A stretch of DNA of 64,000 nucleotides from Corythucha ciliata (GCA_038030265.1 CM075938.1:43517189-43581188), one strand, 5' to 3'; positions 43,744 to 55,855 are shown, counted from the first letter of the stretch. Program-made: numbers and translations. Notes: generated from the sequence alone by a model not told the origin.

Positions 43744-43858
43744 AATATGTGAAAGATAATAGTAAATTTTAATAAGTAATTTTAATAATAATTTTAATAA
43801 GGAGTTAAGGGCTAATAACCTAAGCAGTTGATGCCCATTGTAAAAAAAAAAAAAAAAA
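43744..43858 (+). repeat. LINE B 3'UTR and poly-A tail
   Basis: Short AT-rich 3'UTR ending GGGCTAATAACCTAAGCAGT then TGATGCCCATTGT and 17 A. The CTAATAACCTA...GTTGATGCCCAT string is shared with LINE A. Confidence 0.8.
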
Positions 43859-43859
43859 C

Positions 43860-46800
43860 AGTAAAAAGATAAAAGCCGGGTTCCACAAACAGCAGTAATT
43901 TTTGAATAGCTCGGTCCCTAATTAAACACGAATCGCCATTATGTGGGTTTTATATGTGTGTCCGAGTCCCTCTTCAAACGCCACATTCATTCTTCTAAGC
44001 CCGTGCTTGTGACATGCACAAAAAAACATTAATTACTGCCGGACAATATGCGTGTATTCCTGTTAAATTCACCAAATTGACTTTTTGCATTAAAAGTATT
44101 CGGTTGTAGCAGTTGTTCTGGAAGCAGCTCTCACGATAAAGAGTGGGTTCAGCAACAAAGAACGCCTTCGCTTAATTCGATTAACCCTTCCCTATTCATT
44201 GCAGGTAATATGATCTAGCTATCTTTATAGGCAACTTCATCAAGGAGAAAGGGGGCCTGATCCCTCCCAAGCATCAACTAATTTATAATTTAACGAAGAT
44301 GTGAAATCTATTGAAATTAAGTCAAACGGAATGGTTCATATTCGGGGCTCTAACCTTACCTTGCAGCCTACACTATCATTTCCCTATCTTCAGTAATTGG
44401 TATAAAGCTATTCCTCCCGACTCAAATCGCCATAATTAACCATGCCTCCTACCCTCTCACCACTAATATCGACTCTTTCCTTCAGCTTTTCATGGTATAG
44501 CTTTAAAGAAAGATGAGGGAAAGGTTCAATAAATCTTTATACCCCTTACCACCTTCCGGATATCTTATTAATCTATCAGCAGTCGACTTCTTGAGAGAGA
44601 AAAAAATTCTCGGGTCATTACCTGATCTTGATAAAAAAATTAGGTTTTCTGTATTTTATTTTTCGCTGACGACCAGTTTCCCGAATTGTTTAATGGGAAA
44701 ATATTAAAAATAAAACTGTGAGAATAACATAGTTGAGACGTGAGGGACAAAGAATGTTAATCAAAAGAGCTTCTGAATTCCGATTAAATAAGGATTTACA
44801 AGTTTAAGTCAAAGGAAAATCCTGGTCAGCCACCTCTTCGCACCACCACCGATCTCTTTGATTCCACCGCACTCAAAGTTAATCGTCTTTCAAACCAATA
44901 AATCTTTAAGGTCTTAGCCCTGGGATTACGTGTTGTTTTGACCCTCTTCGATAAGTAATCCTATTCTTTGGAAAGAATCACTTGGAGAGAAAAAAAAATT
45001 GATACAGTGTGTCCATAGTTCTTTTTGCGAAGAGTGACTTCTTGGTTGGAAAAAAAGAGAGCGATATATGTGAAAGAAACTGCAGTTTCTTATCTCACTA
45101 GCATCGGATAGATTTAGGCTTGTGAACTTTGGTGCTTCAGTGGTAGGTACTTGAAGTATGGGGCAAAAGGGGTTAAAGAATGAAAAAATAAGAGTAAAAG
45201 AAGGAGAAATGGAGCGAGATATATGGGCAGCGTTTAGTAACAGTAGCTATTTTTTATACACGCTTCCCCTCCTAGAACCCCACCACCATCTCCAAAGTTT
45301 CCAGAGGCCCCGGGAACAGCCTTATTTATTGTATACTGGCGGGAAAAAGTGTAGTTTTCAAGTGGATTAGTAGATGAATATGGGATATACTCTCTTTCAC
45401 CTTGCACTAAAGAAGAACAAACTCTTCTTAAACAGAATTAATGGCGTCTGTAATAATGCACTATGTTTGTTGAGCTGCCTTCTGAAAACGTTAACTTCCC
45501 CCTCCCCATCCACCTCACTTATTTGATATCCGTCGTTGTCACCCAAAATTTCCCTTCAAGGCATCTTCTATGGTTGTTCTATGAACAGAGTGAGATGCAA
45601 GATGAAGGAATGAAAAATAAAACTTCCTCGAGAGTGTTTTCGGAGAGATAAGGCTTAATACGCACGAAAGACAAACTCAACGAGCAAAGAAGTATTCCTA
45701 ATCAAGTCTTTTAAGATGACAAAATCTTCCTTTCTCAGTTTCTCCTTTGTTCGAAACTTCGAGCGCTTCAAATGCAAGAGTGTGAGCTTTGTTTTGTGCG
45801 GTGGAATGAGGGCGGTTACACAGCCTCTCCGGCAAAATCGCTTCTCGCACTAATCGTTTTCTTGGCCTTGCACCAAACTTCTTGGAGTTGGGTCAAATAG
45901 ACCCAGAGCCAGTGACGTGGAAAGTGCAATCATTTGCCTACTTTTATCGATTAGCACATTGATTCGATTCTGACTGACTAACATTGGGGGAAATTCTCTG
46001 ACTCCATTTTGACATGACGAAACCGGTGGCAGACGCCATCAAAGCATGAAATATTATTAGATCTGAAGAATTGGAAAAATATGAAAACACGGGAACTATC
46101 GTGCAAAAATGAAACTTCAACCAGCCACCATATAATTGACCTCTACCATTTCTTCATCTGGGAAAAACTAAGAAGATCCTAAAAACAGGACTAACGAAAT
46201 TGCACAGGCCTCACCCTTCAGCTGTGTACCCCTGAAATACGGGGTTTTTACAGTTTATTCTGGAAACATGACGCTCTTTTCTATTTTGAAAAAGCTCTCC
46301 TTTTCCAAATTAGGTTTGCTTACGATCTCCTTGTCAGACTAAATTGAACAAACGATAAGGATAAACGGGGCAACGCAATTAATTGGCAAACAAAAGTACG
46401 AAACGATGCAATCACAGGCAAATAAAACTCGGTTCCTTTTCAAAGTATTACTTCCGCTTTCAAAAACATTATAGAGCACGCTTAGTTTTACGCTTCATTT
46501 TTATCACTTCGCGTCACCCTCTAATATCAATTCCATTTTACTCCTCGGACAAATTACTGAAACACACTGGTGACGCACACAAGGACGTAAGAGTCCAATA
46601 TTCCAACTTAAACGGTCCCAAGGGAGAAGAAGTTGGAATTGCGAAAGAGGAGAAAAAAAAACACACAGGGATTCCGAAAAGGGTTTTTATATGGAGAAGA
46701 CGTATACTCAATCCCAACCTTATCCCTTTCCACCCTTTTCAGTCCACTCCCTGCGCCCCAATCTCTTGGCAGTGAATCCTTCAAGTACCTTCTCCCATGC

Positions 46801-47440
46801 CCACCCTTCAACGTTCACCTATTCCTAGGGAATCAACCAACTGTGACCCTGTCAACTTGGAGCAAAATACCGTGAAGGAGAGGAATGATGCAAATAGTCT
46901 TTTAAGGAACAGCTTTTCGCTTTGTATAGTTTACTGAGTGGCGGTGGAGGGGGGGGTACCTCTAAAAACAAATGACCTAGCACAAGAGTAGTTAAAGAGA
47001 ATTGAAAATTAGATTGTCAGGGATAAAGGGTAAGGGCGAAGGCATTTGAATTTTAAACTTTGTGGCGTACATTCACCACCGAAATTGCGTGAAGACAGGG
47101 GCGTAGCGTGACATTTTGATGCCCGGAGCGGTGGTCATGGTAGATGCCTCCCCCCTCCACTATCAAAACATGCGAATATCGCGCTACTCGCTTCAATCGG
47201 AAATCATCCAGGGCTTAGGGTAGGGTAAACTTTCTCCCAAACATCGTATTCGATTTACCAGGGAAGAACCATGCCCTATTTAACTTCCTATTGAACATAT
47301 TCGCTTTTTTCGGAATAAACAGACCGTGGTGTCAGATTCTTGGCGTGGGAATGTTTCTCCGGGCAAAAATCAGCAGTTTCATAGTCCCTGTGAGCTAGAT
47401 TTGCAGTACTAATTAAGCCAATATGATGTGCGATCAAATA
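43860..47440. other. No gene recognised
   Basis: Unique-looking. Begins AAGCCGGGTTCCACAAAC (MITE-like end, no partner found). A 130-codon frame at 46,383-46,775 is probably chance. G-runs near 46,950 and 47,444. Confidence 0.4.
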
Positions 47441-47449
47441 TGGGGGGGG

Positions 47450-47725
47450 GGGATGTTCCGGAGAGAATCAACTTTGCGAGAATGGGTCTTTCAGAAACCT
47501 ATTTCGTGGGGTTTAATCGTTGAAAAAACAATCTTGAGGGTTTGGCTAAGCAGAAAAAAAAGTCATGAGCTTAGCTCACATGAAAAACACAAACTTTGAA
47601 GGTCCGGCTTTTCAAAAACCACATTCACGGGTTTAACTCCAGAAACTCCTAATTTCGAGGATTGACTCTGAGTAGAACCAACTCCACAGGTTTTGCGCTT
47701 CAATAAACAGGCCATTTCTCATTGT
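47450..47725. repeat. P2-class degenerate array
   Basis: Units such as CAATCTTGAGGGTTTGGCT, AAACTTTGAAGGTCCGGCTT and CACATTCACGGGTTTAACTCC at ~30-base spacing. Confidence 0.6.
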
Positions 47726-48034
47726 CACACAAGGTGGTCAGCTCGAAGAGACACCTGCCGATACCTCTGCCACTCACAGCCCTGTTAAGCGGCAGGGGGT
47801 ACTGGGTCTGTTACCTCTGGGCCGGGCCTTTCTTGGGGGCCCGGATTTTCTAAATCGAAAAAGGGGGGAACGGATCTCTTTACAATGGTTGAAGCATGGT
47901 TATAGCTTAACTGGCTGGCGCTTTGGTTACAGCGTTTTGTGCACTTAACTTTCCTGCCTTTCAAGCTGAGGAGACTGTACTGTGAATTGTAGCTATGATG
48001 TGGTTTTGAGATTCACTGTAGTAAGAGCTTTTCA

Positions 48035-48290
48035 TGGCTTGGTCCTTGGCTGTGGTTTGGACTTTTGCTGGGGTTTGGAGATTTGCTGTGGTTTGGAGCT
48101 TTGCTGGGGTTTGATCTTATTTGTGGTTGGAGCTTAATTGTGGTTAGAGTTTTACTGTGGTTAGAGATTTTTGTGTTTGGTACTTTGCTGTGGTTCGGAG
48201 CTTTGGTTGTGGTTCGGAGCTATGTTGTGGTTTGGAGCTCTGCATGTTGTGGTTTGGAGCTATGTTGAGGTTTTGATATTTGCTGTGGTT
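48035..48290. repeat. ~18-bp GT-rich minisatellite
   Basis: About fourteen imperfect units of TTGCTGTGGTTTGGAGCT. The 67-codon Leu/Gly/Phe-rich frame here is a repeat product. Confidence 0.9.
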
Positions 48291-48970
48291 GCCCAGGCCT
48301 TTTTTGCGCTATTGGTCTTATTGGGCGTTATTGGTCTTGGAGAAAACTAAGGCCAGAAAATATAAACGTTCCTTGAGGATTCTTCTAGCCAAGGAATTGA
48401 CTCTTCGATCAGCGTTTTCTACTCGAAAAATCATAATTGTTGAGCCACAAAACTTGAAATTTAGCCACCGAATCTTCTTGTCATAATACCAACAGCGCAC
48501 AGCCCAGGGGGATAGTCACCCCCTCCAAAGATGTTTCCTAGAGTCGTTGTCTGGTAAGATTTGAATTTGGTGGGGGGTGGGGGAGATCCAAAAATGTATC
48601 CGAGTGAGATGAATTTATGGCTGAGATCAGTTTTACGTTAAGTGAAATGGTAGTTTGCTGAATTTTCGCGCCGATACTTCAATAATTTTGTAACGAAATG
48701 TGTGAGTGTTTTAAGAAATGATTTCACCCTAATCATTTGTCTTTGCCAAGAATGGCTCAACCCCTCTCGCCTTTAGGAGCCATACGAAAGAAGGGGTCAA
48801 CTGAACCTTATTAAATTTTGTAGGTATATTTTTATTTTTATAAAGTAGGTAATGAATAAAATATGGTAAAACACTAAAGAAAAAGTATATTTTGCTTGAA
48901 ATTAACGAGACAAAGAAGAGATAAAATAAGAATTCCAAGTCCAGTTTATGTTCCTCCATTCAACTTCTAG

Positions 48971-49546
48971 ATGACTTGCTTGTCAGGAAGGAAAAAAGTT
49001 AATTCAAACGTAGATTGTCTCGACGGAGGATGTGAAAATATTGATAAGTCGCATAACCGATTCATTGGGGAGTTTTCTTCCAAAGGGAGGCTAGACTCTG
49101 GAGTGAATTTTTATGGCAAAATAAATCCTCTTCCATCTTCGGTATCAACACTCTTTTTTTCTCTCAAGAGATATACTTTGCATTTTCCAATAATTCCTCG
49201 GGGTTGTAGATGGATATTGTCTTTGAAAACATCCTCGAATGTGGAGGGAAAGGAAGAGAAGCATTTCTTAAAGCAAACATTTTCTGCACGTATAGTTATC
49301 ATATTATTATTTTTGCTTCCAGTCTCGTTCCACGCTAGAACGTTTTTAAAAGTTGTTTGGAGAAAATACTTCGAGGGGTGGAAACATAAATACGCGCTGT
49401 TAGTCAATAGGGTTTCGGTTGAATTCGATTTTCAGTTTTCCTCGATTGATGCGGTTGAAATAAAAGAAGGTCAAACAACGGCTATCGTTTATAATGCATG
49501 GCTTATACCAAAGCGACCCTCTGTCTTCACGCGATTTCTTGACTAA
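48971..49546 (+). CDS. Hypothetical 191-codon frame
   Basis: ATG at 48,971 directly after an in-frame TAG, stop at 49,544. This is the longest frame outside the LINEs. At this base composition I estimate a chance frame of this length to be uncommon in 64 kb. One hydrophobic segment at residues 108-120 (IVIILLFLLPVSF) is followed by basic residues, which could be a single membrane span. No recognised domain, promoter or polyadenylation signal, and a 98-codon antisense frame overlaps. It could be chance. Confidence 0.2.
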   Translation: MTCLSGRKKVNSNVDCLDGGCENIDKSHNRFIGEFSSKGRLDSGVNFYGKINPLPSSVSTLFFSLKRYTLHFPIIPRGCRWILSLKTSSNVEGKEEKHFLKQTFSARIVIILLFLLPVSFHARTFLKVVWRKYFEGWKHKYALLVNRVSVEFDFQFSSIDAVEIKEGQTTAIVYNAWLIPKRPSVFTRFLD

Positions 49547-49549
49547 CTT

Positions 49550-50574
49550 GTAGATCTTGAAAATAATTTATGAAAAATACTGGATGGTGAGAAGGGTAAT
49601 AATTTAGTATGAACAAAAATCGGGAGTGCATTGAACCGTCCTAGTGAAGGACAACTTGAAGCGGGAGATGTCTTTTAGCCGAAGGACTGACAGGTGGTGT
49701 ATCCTACCTTACTGGATGCCTCGCCAACCTTTCTGGTCACACCACTAGAAAACGTATTTTCTTTTGAAATGGGTTTGACAGAATTCAGGTTCCGTACGCA
49801 CCAAATGTATTTCGTTGAAGCTTGGAAGTTGATTTTTTTTTTAATGCTACGCGCTGTGTGAAATAGGGAGGGCAACAAGCCCCGTGATTCCGTATAATAC
49901 AGATCCTGATCCCTCCGCGAATCGAGGATTCCCTCGCGTTAAACAGTCAACAGCCACGTACTCAGCTGATTCCACCCAACTTCTCGGAAAAAGAGAATAC
50001 ATTAGCGAATATACGAAAAGTACCGGCACAGCAACTCATCTCGATTCATCCTTGTTTTTGCCTGTTTCAACTCCTTTAAACTCGAATGAGTGAAGAGAGT
50101 GCGAGGGGATTTGGTAGTGAGGCGGGATAGGATTAGTGGTCATTTATCATCCACTCTTCCCAGTGCTCAACTCAACTTCCTACCCTTTTACTCTGTCACT
50201 TTTTCTCATCCAACTCATGGGCTCCACTCCGCACAAGTGCATGAGCTGACAGAGAGAGAGTATGTGAGTGAGGGAGATAAGTTTACTATTATTTTTAAAT
50301 TAACAAGTGACGAGAAAATAATAAAGGTACAAGATTGAGTTAAGCCCGCACGCAATTTCTGAAGCAGTATTGCACGAGTGTTTTCTAAAAAAGTAAGTTG
50401 TATATATCTGAGGGCAAGAAAGTGAGCATATGCCGGGCCCAGAAAACAACAGCCACTCGGCGTAGGTACGCGTACACATTAATTTTTACTGCAATGTAGG
50501 AGTGAAAACGAAATTATCGGGTTTTTATCGTTCTGAAGCGCCATTTTCAAGTGGCAATGGTAGGACTTTGGTCA
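49550..50574. other. No gene recognised
   Basis: Less AT-rich and repeat-free. A frame at 50,090-50,338 contains an AAG|GTACAAG donor-like site but no motif. Confidence 0.35.
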
Positions 50575-50662
50575 GGGTTACTAAAACGTTCTAATAGGTG
50601 TCACAAAGTATGCCCTTTTCCAATCGGACGGTACAGATGGAGACTGACGTCACCAGCTTGAA
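50575..50662 (+). mobile_element. hAT-like MITE remnant (left third)
   Basis: ACTAAAACGTTCTAATAGGTG, CCAATCGGACGGTACAG and GGAGACTGACGTCACCAGC match the left part of copies 1 and 3. It breaks off after that. Confidence 0.6.
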
Positions 50663-50979
50663 CAAAAGCCACAAAAATTGGAATTGGCTTTTGGTGATCT
50701 CAGGGCCGGCTCGACTGCGGGGTAAGCGGCCACTTAAAAAAGAGGCCCCGAAACCTGCGAATTACTGCGAAATTTCCATTCAACACAACTACACAAGGTA
50801 GTGCAGCGTCCTCTCCGTAAACATAATATGTTTCAATTCAGTGAGGACGGGTGGAAAAGCTTACACCACACGAGTGTATTGCATTGAATGGAACACGCTA
50901 TAAGAACAAAATTTCAGTAGGTAATTAAGAACTAAAGCCTGTTGGATCCGCAGACACAGACAAGGCTCCAATACTTGCA

Positions 50980-52140
50980 AGTTTGCTAAGCCCCCGAACT
51001 TGCAATTTCTTGTTAGGAAACTTGAAATGTTGCTCAAATTAGGACCCGAGTAAAGAAACTCACAAATATTCATCCTTAAATGCTACAATCACATGGCAAT
51101 TCGCCAGGGTACATGTGGGAGGCACGTTTGCCGGCTAGCCTAGTGTCAGCGACCTCTAACAAAAAATACGCCCTGTAACTTGCAATTTCACGAAAATTGT
51201 GCCTCGAAACTTCTGATTTCACTGATATTTGCTTATTTTCCTACAAAATTTTGTTGGTGTACGGCTTGTGGGCCTCGTCCGTCAGCCCACAAGACGCAGT
51301 TGCTCACGGACGGCTAGCCCGGGGTCCGAGCCCACAAATCAGAATTTGTAATCTCACAGATATTTGAACTTATCGCAATTTCTACGACAGTAAAGCATCC
51401 CGTAACTTGCAATTTCGCTGAAACTAAGACCCAAAAATAGCATTTTCGCACAAAATTAAGAACCAAAGACTCGAAACTGTCTATTTCGTGAATATCCAGC
51501 CAGAAACTTTTAGTTTTATTCAAATTAGGACACGAACTTGCAAACTAATTCAATTTAAATAACAAATAAATTAAAGTTCAAATTTAAATTCGAAGTTAAG
51601 AGTGTAGAGGAATCGGTTTGCATGCAGGGCTCACAGCCAAAGTGCTCTGAACCTTACAGTTTCGCTGAAATGAGGACGTGAAACTTGCTAAATCGTGAAT
51701 ATTACGCCAGAAAATCCCAATTTTTCTGATATTTACCATCATAATGTTGAAAATATGCGGCTATTCATATAGAAGACTTTTCACGCTGTTTTTTCCGGCT
51801 AGCCCAAGCTCCATCGGTTACTATGAAAGGTCCTCGAAACTAGAAATTTTGCCCAACTGTCTGAAATTACTGTTGATTAGTTCGGAAACTAGCTTTTCCA
51901 CAGATTTTTACTTCATACTTCTGTAATGGCATAGCTATATTTGTCAGGCCTTGGGTGCTGTCGTGGCTGACTGGTCCTGGGTCTTATAGGCTTCTAAAAA
52001 TAAAAGGCCCAGAAACTAGCAGTTTCGTGAAGTTTAAGTCCATAAACTTGCAATTCGCGTGATATTTAATTATTTGGACCTCGAAACTGACAATTTCGCA
52101 GATATTTAGCTCCGAATGATGTAATCTTGTGGCTATTTCT
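50980..52140. repeat. P3-class degenerate array
   Basis: Recurring CGAAACTTGCAATTTCGCTG-like units followed by ATATTTAGC or AAATTAGGAC with a period near 30. Interrupted near 51,255-51,340 by a GC-rich imperfect palindrome (GTGGGCCTCGTCCGTCAGCC against GGACGGCTAGCCCGGGGTCC). Codon frames here are repeat products. Confidence 0.65.
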
Positions 52141-52345
52141 CCCCATTTTCCCTGCGGATCCAGGTAAAATTGAAAAACAAATTCTCAATGTTAGCTGTGA
52201 ATGAGCACTTCTTCTCAATTCCATCGGTGAATTCGTGTTTTTTTTTGTGTTTTTTTTTTTTTTTTAATTAATTTAATTTTAGCTGTGAATGAGCAAAATT
52301 AAGGGCAACATTTTCAGCTTCAATTTTACATAATCATCCAGTTCG
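52141..52345. repeat. P1-class degenerate array
   Basis: TTAGCTGTGAATGAGCACTT, TTTTAGCTGTGAATGAGC and intervening T-run; a few units only. Confidence 0.55.
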
Positions 52346-52544
52346 AAAAGGTAAATTGATAGTTTCCGATTGTAGCTGGTTTCTAGTTTAAGAAGGGTAG
52401 GCAGCTGCTCACCCTTACCTTTTTCTGGCTGGCTACGCCCTTGCCAAAAGAGCTGTAATCAGCTACACAATAACACACTTGGCGCGAAAGAGCAGCTTGG
52501 ACTTTCACGGATCTGCAGGCTTACGAAAGGGGAAAGCTTGGACT

Positions 52545-52838
52545 TTCACTGACGTGTAAGTTTTTCGAGGGAGTAACTATTACTGAGAGTAATATTCACC
52601 AAATTTTCGAACTTATTGGTGGAACGAACGAAAAAACTGTAGAAGCTCATGAAAAAAACAGTAGATCCGATGTAGTCCAACACAAAACACTGTAAATCTA
52701 CAGTACAAACTATAGATCTGGCATCCCTTGACTGTCGTATACCGGCGAGAATCTCCGGCACTCCTTTGAGCCCAAGTTCCAATAACTATAATTCGTTCTT
52801 CGTTGTTATTGTTGAAATAAAGGTTGTTGTTGTTGTTG
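52545..52838 (+). mobile_element. Candidate LINE/SINE 3' end with (TTG)n tail
   Basis: Sequence ending GAAATAAAGGTTGTTGTTGTTGTTG near 52,812-52,838. An AATAAA followed by a short-motif microsatellite is typical of the 3' ends of some non-LTR retrotransposons. The 5' boundary and family are unknown. Confidence 0.35.
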
Positions 52839-52840
52839 TG

Positions 52841-54025
52841 TGTTCACTCTGACTTCAAATTTTCTTTTCGGATGATCTTTAGAAAAATCCCTTCTCCTCA
52901 ACAAAAAAGAAAGAAAAAGCAAGCGTATAAGTGACCGTTCAGTGAAGGCCTTCGTGTATTGAAAGGCTGGCTACCTGTGAGAAGAGCTATAGTATATGTA
53001 GTAAAAAATGTGTATGAACAAAATGGAGTTCTCTTTTCTTCTATCTCAAACCCGCCTCCTTCAACCTTCTTTACAATTCACGCACAAAATGACGATTGAA
53101 CGGAGATGAAACGTTCAATAGTGACGAACATGTCACAACAATCTGAATTCTCCCGACGATCGCAGAAATTCAGATCAATATGACAACTCTGACACTTGGA
53201 AGGTGTGCGCGTGAAAGAGAGATGAAGAGTGAGAAAAGTGTAACAGGGAGAGCTTGAAATTCTTTTTGCGTTAGTCAGATTATATTTGAAGGAGAATAGG
53301 AAAATGTAGGCGAACGAAAAAAAACAAAAAACAAGTGAGTTTATGAATGCGGTAAGCAAACTTGCAGGGAAGCTTGTGTGCGAGATGGAGTTTTTCCTCG
53401 CGTTTCTCCAGTTTGTTCTTCCCTTTCCCGCACCACAGAAGAGTTCTTCTTTACACCCCGTCACTCAGAAAAACTCTACTCACGTCAGCATTGAATATTC
53501 TCCGTATATAACCATTAGTAAATCAAATACAGAAGTTAAGATGACGCAGATCATCAAAGTAAATAACCATCACCTTGCATGCTCACTATTTAAATTAAAT
53601 TTATTTATTTATATTCGCAAATGCGAACATAAAAAAGAGCAAATAAATCCGATCTAGACGCAATGAAATTATATAGGTTCAACTATAAAGATTCCAGCAA
53701 TTTATGGCACCGGAATTAATATTAAATATCGAAGTTGAATAAGTGGCACTTTACCTCTGAGTACTCTGTATGTCAGGCGAGGCTAAGCGGAGCGTGCCAA
53801 ATGAGTATAAGCAGTTAAAGTGAACTTACTATACCTTTTCCACCCGGGGCATGAAACAAAAAATGTTTTTCGATAAAAAGAAAATGAAGACATCAATTTG
53901 ATGAGTTTTTAATTTGAGCCGAATTTACTTCATTTGGATTCGTTGTATACTGCATGCACGTGCCTTCGTATTTGGTCGCCTTGCATACATTTGAGAATGA
54001 GACGATGCCTTCAATGTGTACTATA
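52841..54025. other. No gene recognised
   Basis: Overlapping sense and antisense frames at 53,078-53,657 (128 and 104 codons) without motifs. Confidence 0.4.
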
Positions 54026-54179
54026 AGTAGGGTGACCAGATTTTTCCCAGACGAAAATAGGACCCAAATTTTATAAATGCGAAGAAGAAATATTTGGGGG
54101 CGGGGTGTTGGTATTGATGGAGGAGAAAGGACGGAGAGGCCGCTAATTCTACCCAATCTCGGCCACTGATCCTAGTTCC

Positions 54180-54575
54180 ACTATTCTGCCACTGATTCTA
54201 ATTAGAACATGACCAAAATGGCTAGAACACAAAATTGGCTTTTTTAAGGAGCCAAAACACGAAACTGGCATTTGGAGGAGCCTAAACAAAAAAATCGGTT
54301 TCGACGGAGCCGAAACACGAAATTGGCTGCCGGAGGATTCGATCAAAACAAGCAATTGGCATTTGATGGAGCCGAAACATGAAATTGGCTTTCAAAGGTG
54401 CCAAAAACACTAAATTGACTTTTGAAGGGGCCAAAACACGCAATTGGCTTTTGAAGGTGCCAAGGCACGAAAGTTGCTTTTCTAGGGGCCAAAACACGAA
54501 ATTGGCATTTTGAGGAACCAAAACCAAAAATTGGATTTTGAAAGAGCCAAAACACGAAATTGCCTTCAGGACAGT
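54180..54575. repeat. P2-class array, best-preserved copy A
   Basis: About twelve consecutive units of the form GAGCCAAAACACGAAATTGG plus CTTTTGAAG, most exactly 29 bases long (one is 33). Units differ from one another by several substitutions. Confidence 0.85.
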
Positions 54576-54739
54576 GGCGGACTGGCCCGGAATGGGTGGG
54601 TGTCCAAACCACCCCCGCGCCCCTTCGGCGTGGCGCCCCTTTCGTCAGACCATCGTCAGATTATCATAAATAATAGATTAAAAACGAATATTTTACCAAT
54701 TCGCAGACAAAATTGTGGTTAAATTCTAACTTAAATTCT

Positions 54740-55335
54740 CGCCTTCGTGCCTTCTGAAGCCAAAGTGGCTAAAATTAAACGGCAAATTCATGGCTAAAAA
54801 ACACCTCTGATTCGCGGCTTGAACTGAAAAGAAGCGCTGATCTATAGCTAAAAGTAACAACAAATTGCGCCGTGCTAAAATTTAAAAAAATGCTAATTTG
54901 CGGCTAAAAATGGAAAAATAAGCCGATTTGCAGCTAAAACTGCGAAAAACGCCAATTCGTGGCTACAATTGAGAAAATTTGCTAATTCACGGATTAGAAA
55001 CGCTACTACGCTGCTAAAATTAAGACAAAGGACAATTCGCGGGTAAAACTGAGGAAAATCACTAAGGCCCGTATTTATGAACGTTCCTTGAAGCCTCCTT
55101 GAGTCAAGGAACCGTTGAGAACAGTTTTTATCGCAATAAAAACATCTGTTCTAATGAATTTCAAGGGTTCCTTCATGTCAAGGAACGTTCATAAATACGG
55201 GCATAATTCGTGGCTAAAATTGTGAAAAATTTCAATTTGCATCAAAAATTGAAAATACGCCAATTCGCGGCTTCTGAAGGCAACTTGGAGGTTAAAATTG
55301 AGAAAAGTCGCCAATTTATGTCAATATATTCCCCG
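54740..55335. repeat. P1-class array, best-preserved copy
   Basis: About fifteen units of GCTAAAATTGAGAAAA plus CGCTAATTCGCG, most 29-30 bases long; interrupted by the MITE at 55,066-55,203. Confidence 0.85.
55066..55203. mobile_element. PIF/Harbinger-like MITE inserted in a P1 array
   Basis: A 138-bp element. Bases 55,067-55,091 (GCCCGTATTTATGAACGTTC...) and 55,178-55,202 are exact 25-bp inverse complements. TAA lies directly outside each end (55,063-55,065 and 55,204-55,206). Deleting the element and one TAA rebuilds a normal array unit (AAAATCACTAATTCGTGGC). This fixes both the boundaries and the 3-bp target duplication. No coding capacity. Confidence 0.9.
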
Positions 55336-55464
55336 ATCTATATAATATATGGCCCCCCAAAACTCTACGCCACTGCGTTATCAGTCGCAAACTGAAGCTC
55401 ATGCAACCGGTGCGGCGCCCCCTTAATCATGGCCCCCCCTGCGCCTCGATACCCCAGTCCACCC

Positions 55465-55855
55465 CGGCTTCAGGAGGATCTAAAAACATGAAATTGGCTT
55501 TTGAAGGATCAAAAACACAAAATGTGCATTTGAAGGAGCTTGAACACAAAATTGGCTTTCAACTGAGGCAGAACACGCAATGAGCATTTGATGGACCCAA
55601 ACATGAAATTGGCTTTCGAAAGAGCTATAACATGAAATTGACTTTTGAAGGGGCCAAAGCACAAAATTGGCTTTTTAAGGAGCCAACAAACAAAAAATTC
55701 AGTTTTAAAAGAGCCGAAACACGAAAATTGGCTTTTGAAGGAGCCAAAACACGAAATTGGCATTTGGAGGAGCGAAATCAAAAATTTGAGGTTCGAAAGA
55801 GCCGAAACACGAAATTGGCTTCCGGAGGATCCAAAACAGCGTAGGAGAGGCCCAA
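55465..55855. repeat. P2-class array, best-preserved copy B
   Basis: About twelve units of the 29-base P2 type, same orientation as 54,180-54,575. The two arrays share unit variants in the same order (GGCATTTGGAGGAGC then GCCGAAACACGAAATTGGC then CCGGAGGAT), suggesting a larger duplicated block. Confidence 0.85.

Larger units (their letters stand above)
38745..43858 (+). mobile_element. LINE B: 5'-truncated I/Jockey-group LINE with tandemly duplicated body
   Basis: Starts in the linker between endonuclease and RT (no ORF1 or endonuclease). It carries two near-identical copies of the RT-RNase H region, then the Cys-rich tail, a 3'UTR with GGGCTAATAACCTAAGCAG and TTGATGCCCATTG, and 17 A. The duplicated unit is 39,410-41,432, repeated at 41,433-43,464 (period 2023 bp, second copy 9 bp longer). 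By eye there are ten substitutions, all between about 40,215 and 40,745. The junction has minimal homology (CGA). 5' truncation is typical of incomplete target-primed reverse transcription. No target duplication was recognised. Confidence 0.85.

Noticed and set aside
50090..50338. 82-codon frame with AAG|GTACAAG as an exon
   Set aside because: No family, no promoter signals comparable to 14.95 kb, and the donor match alone is weak.
54282..54612. 81- and 89-codon minus-strand frames through the P2 array (FWLLQ, SCFGS-type repeats)
   Set aside because: Periodic frames produced by the 29-bp repeat; no independent coding evidence.
54180..55335. CRISPR-like regularity of the P1/P2 arrays
   Set aside because: The units are contiguous and diverged, with no conserved repeat alternating with unique spacers, and the context is eukaryotic.
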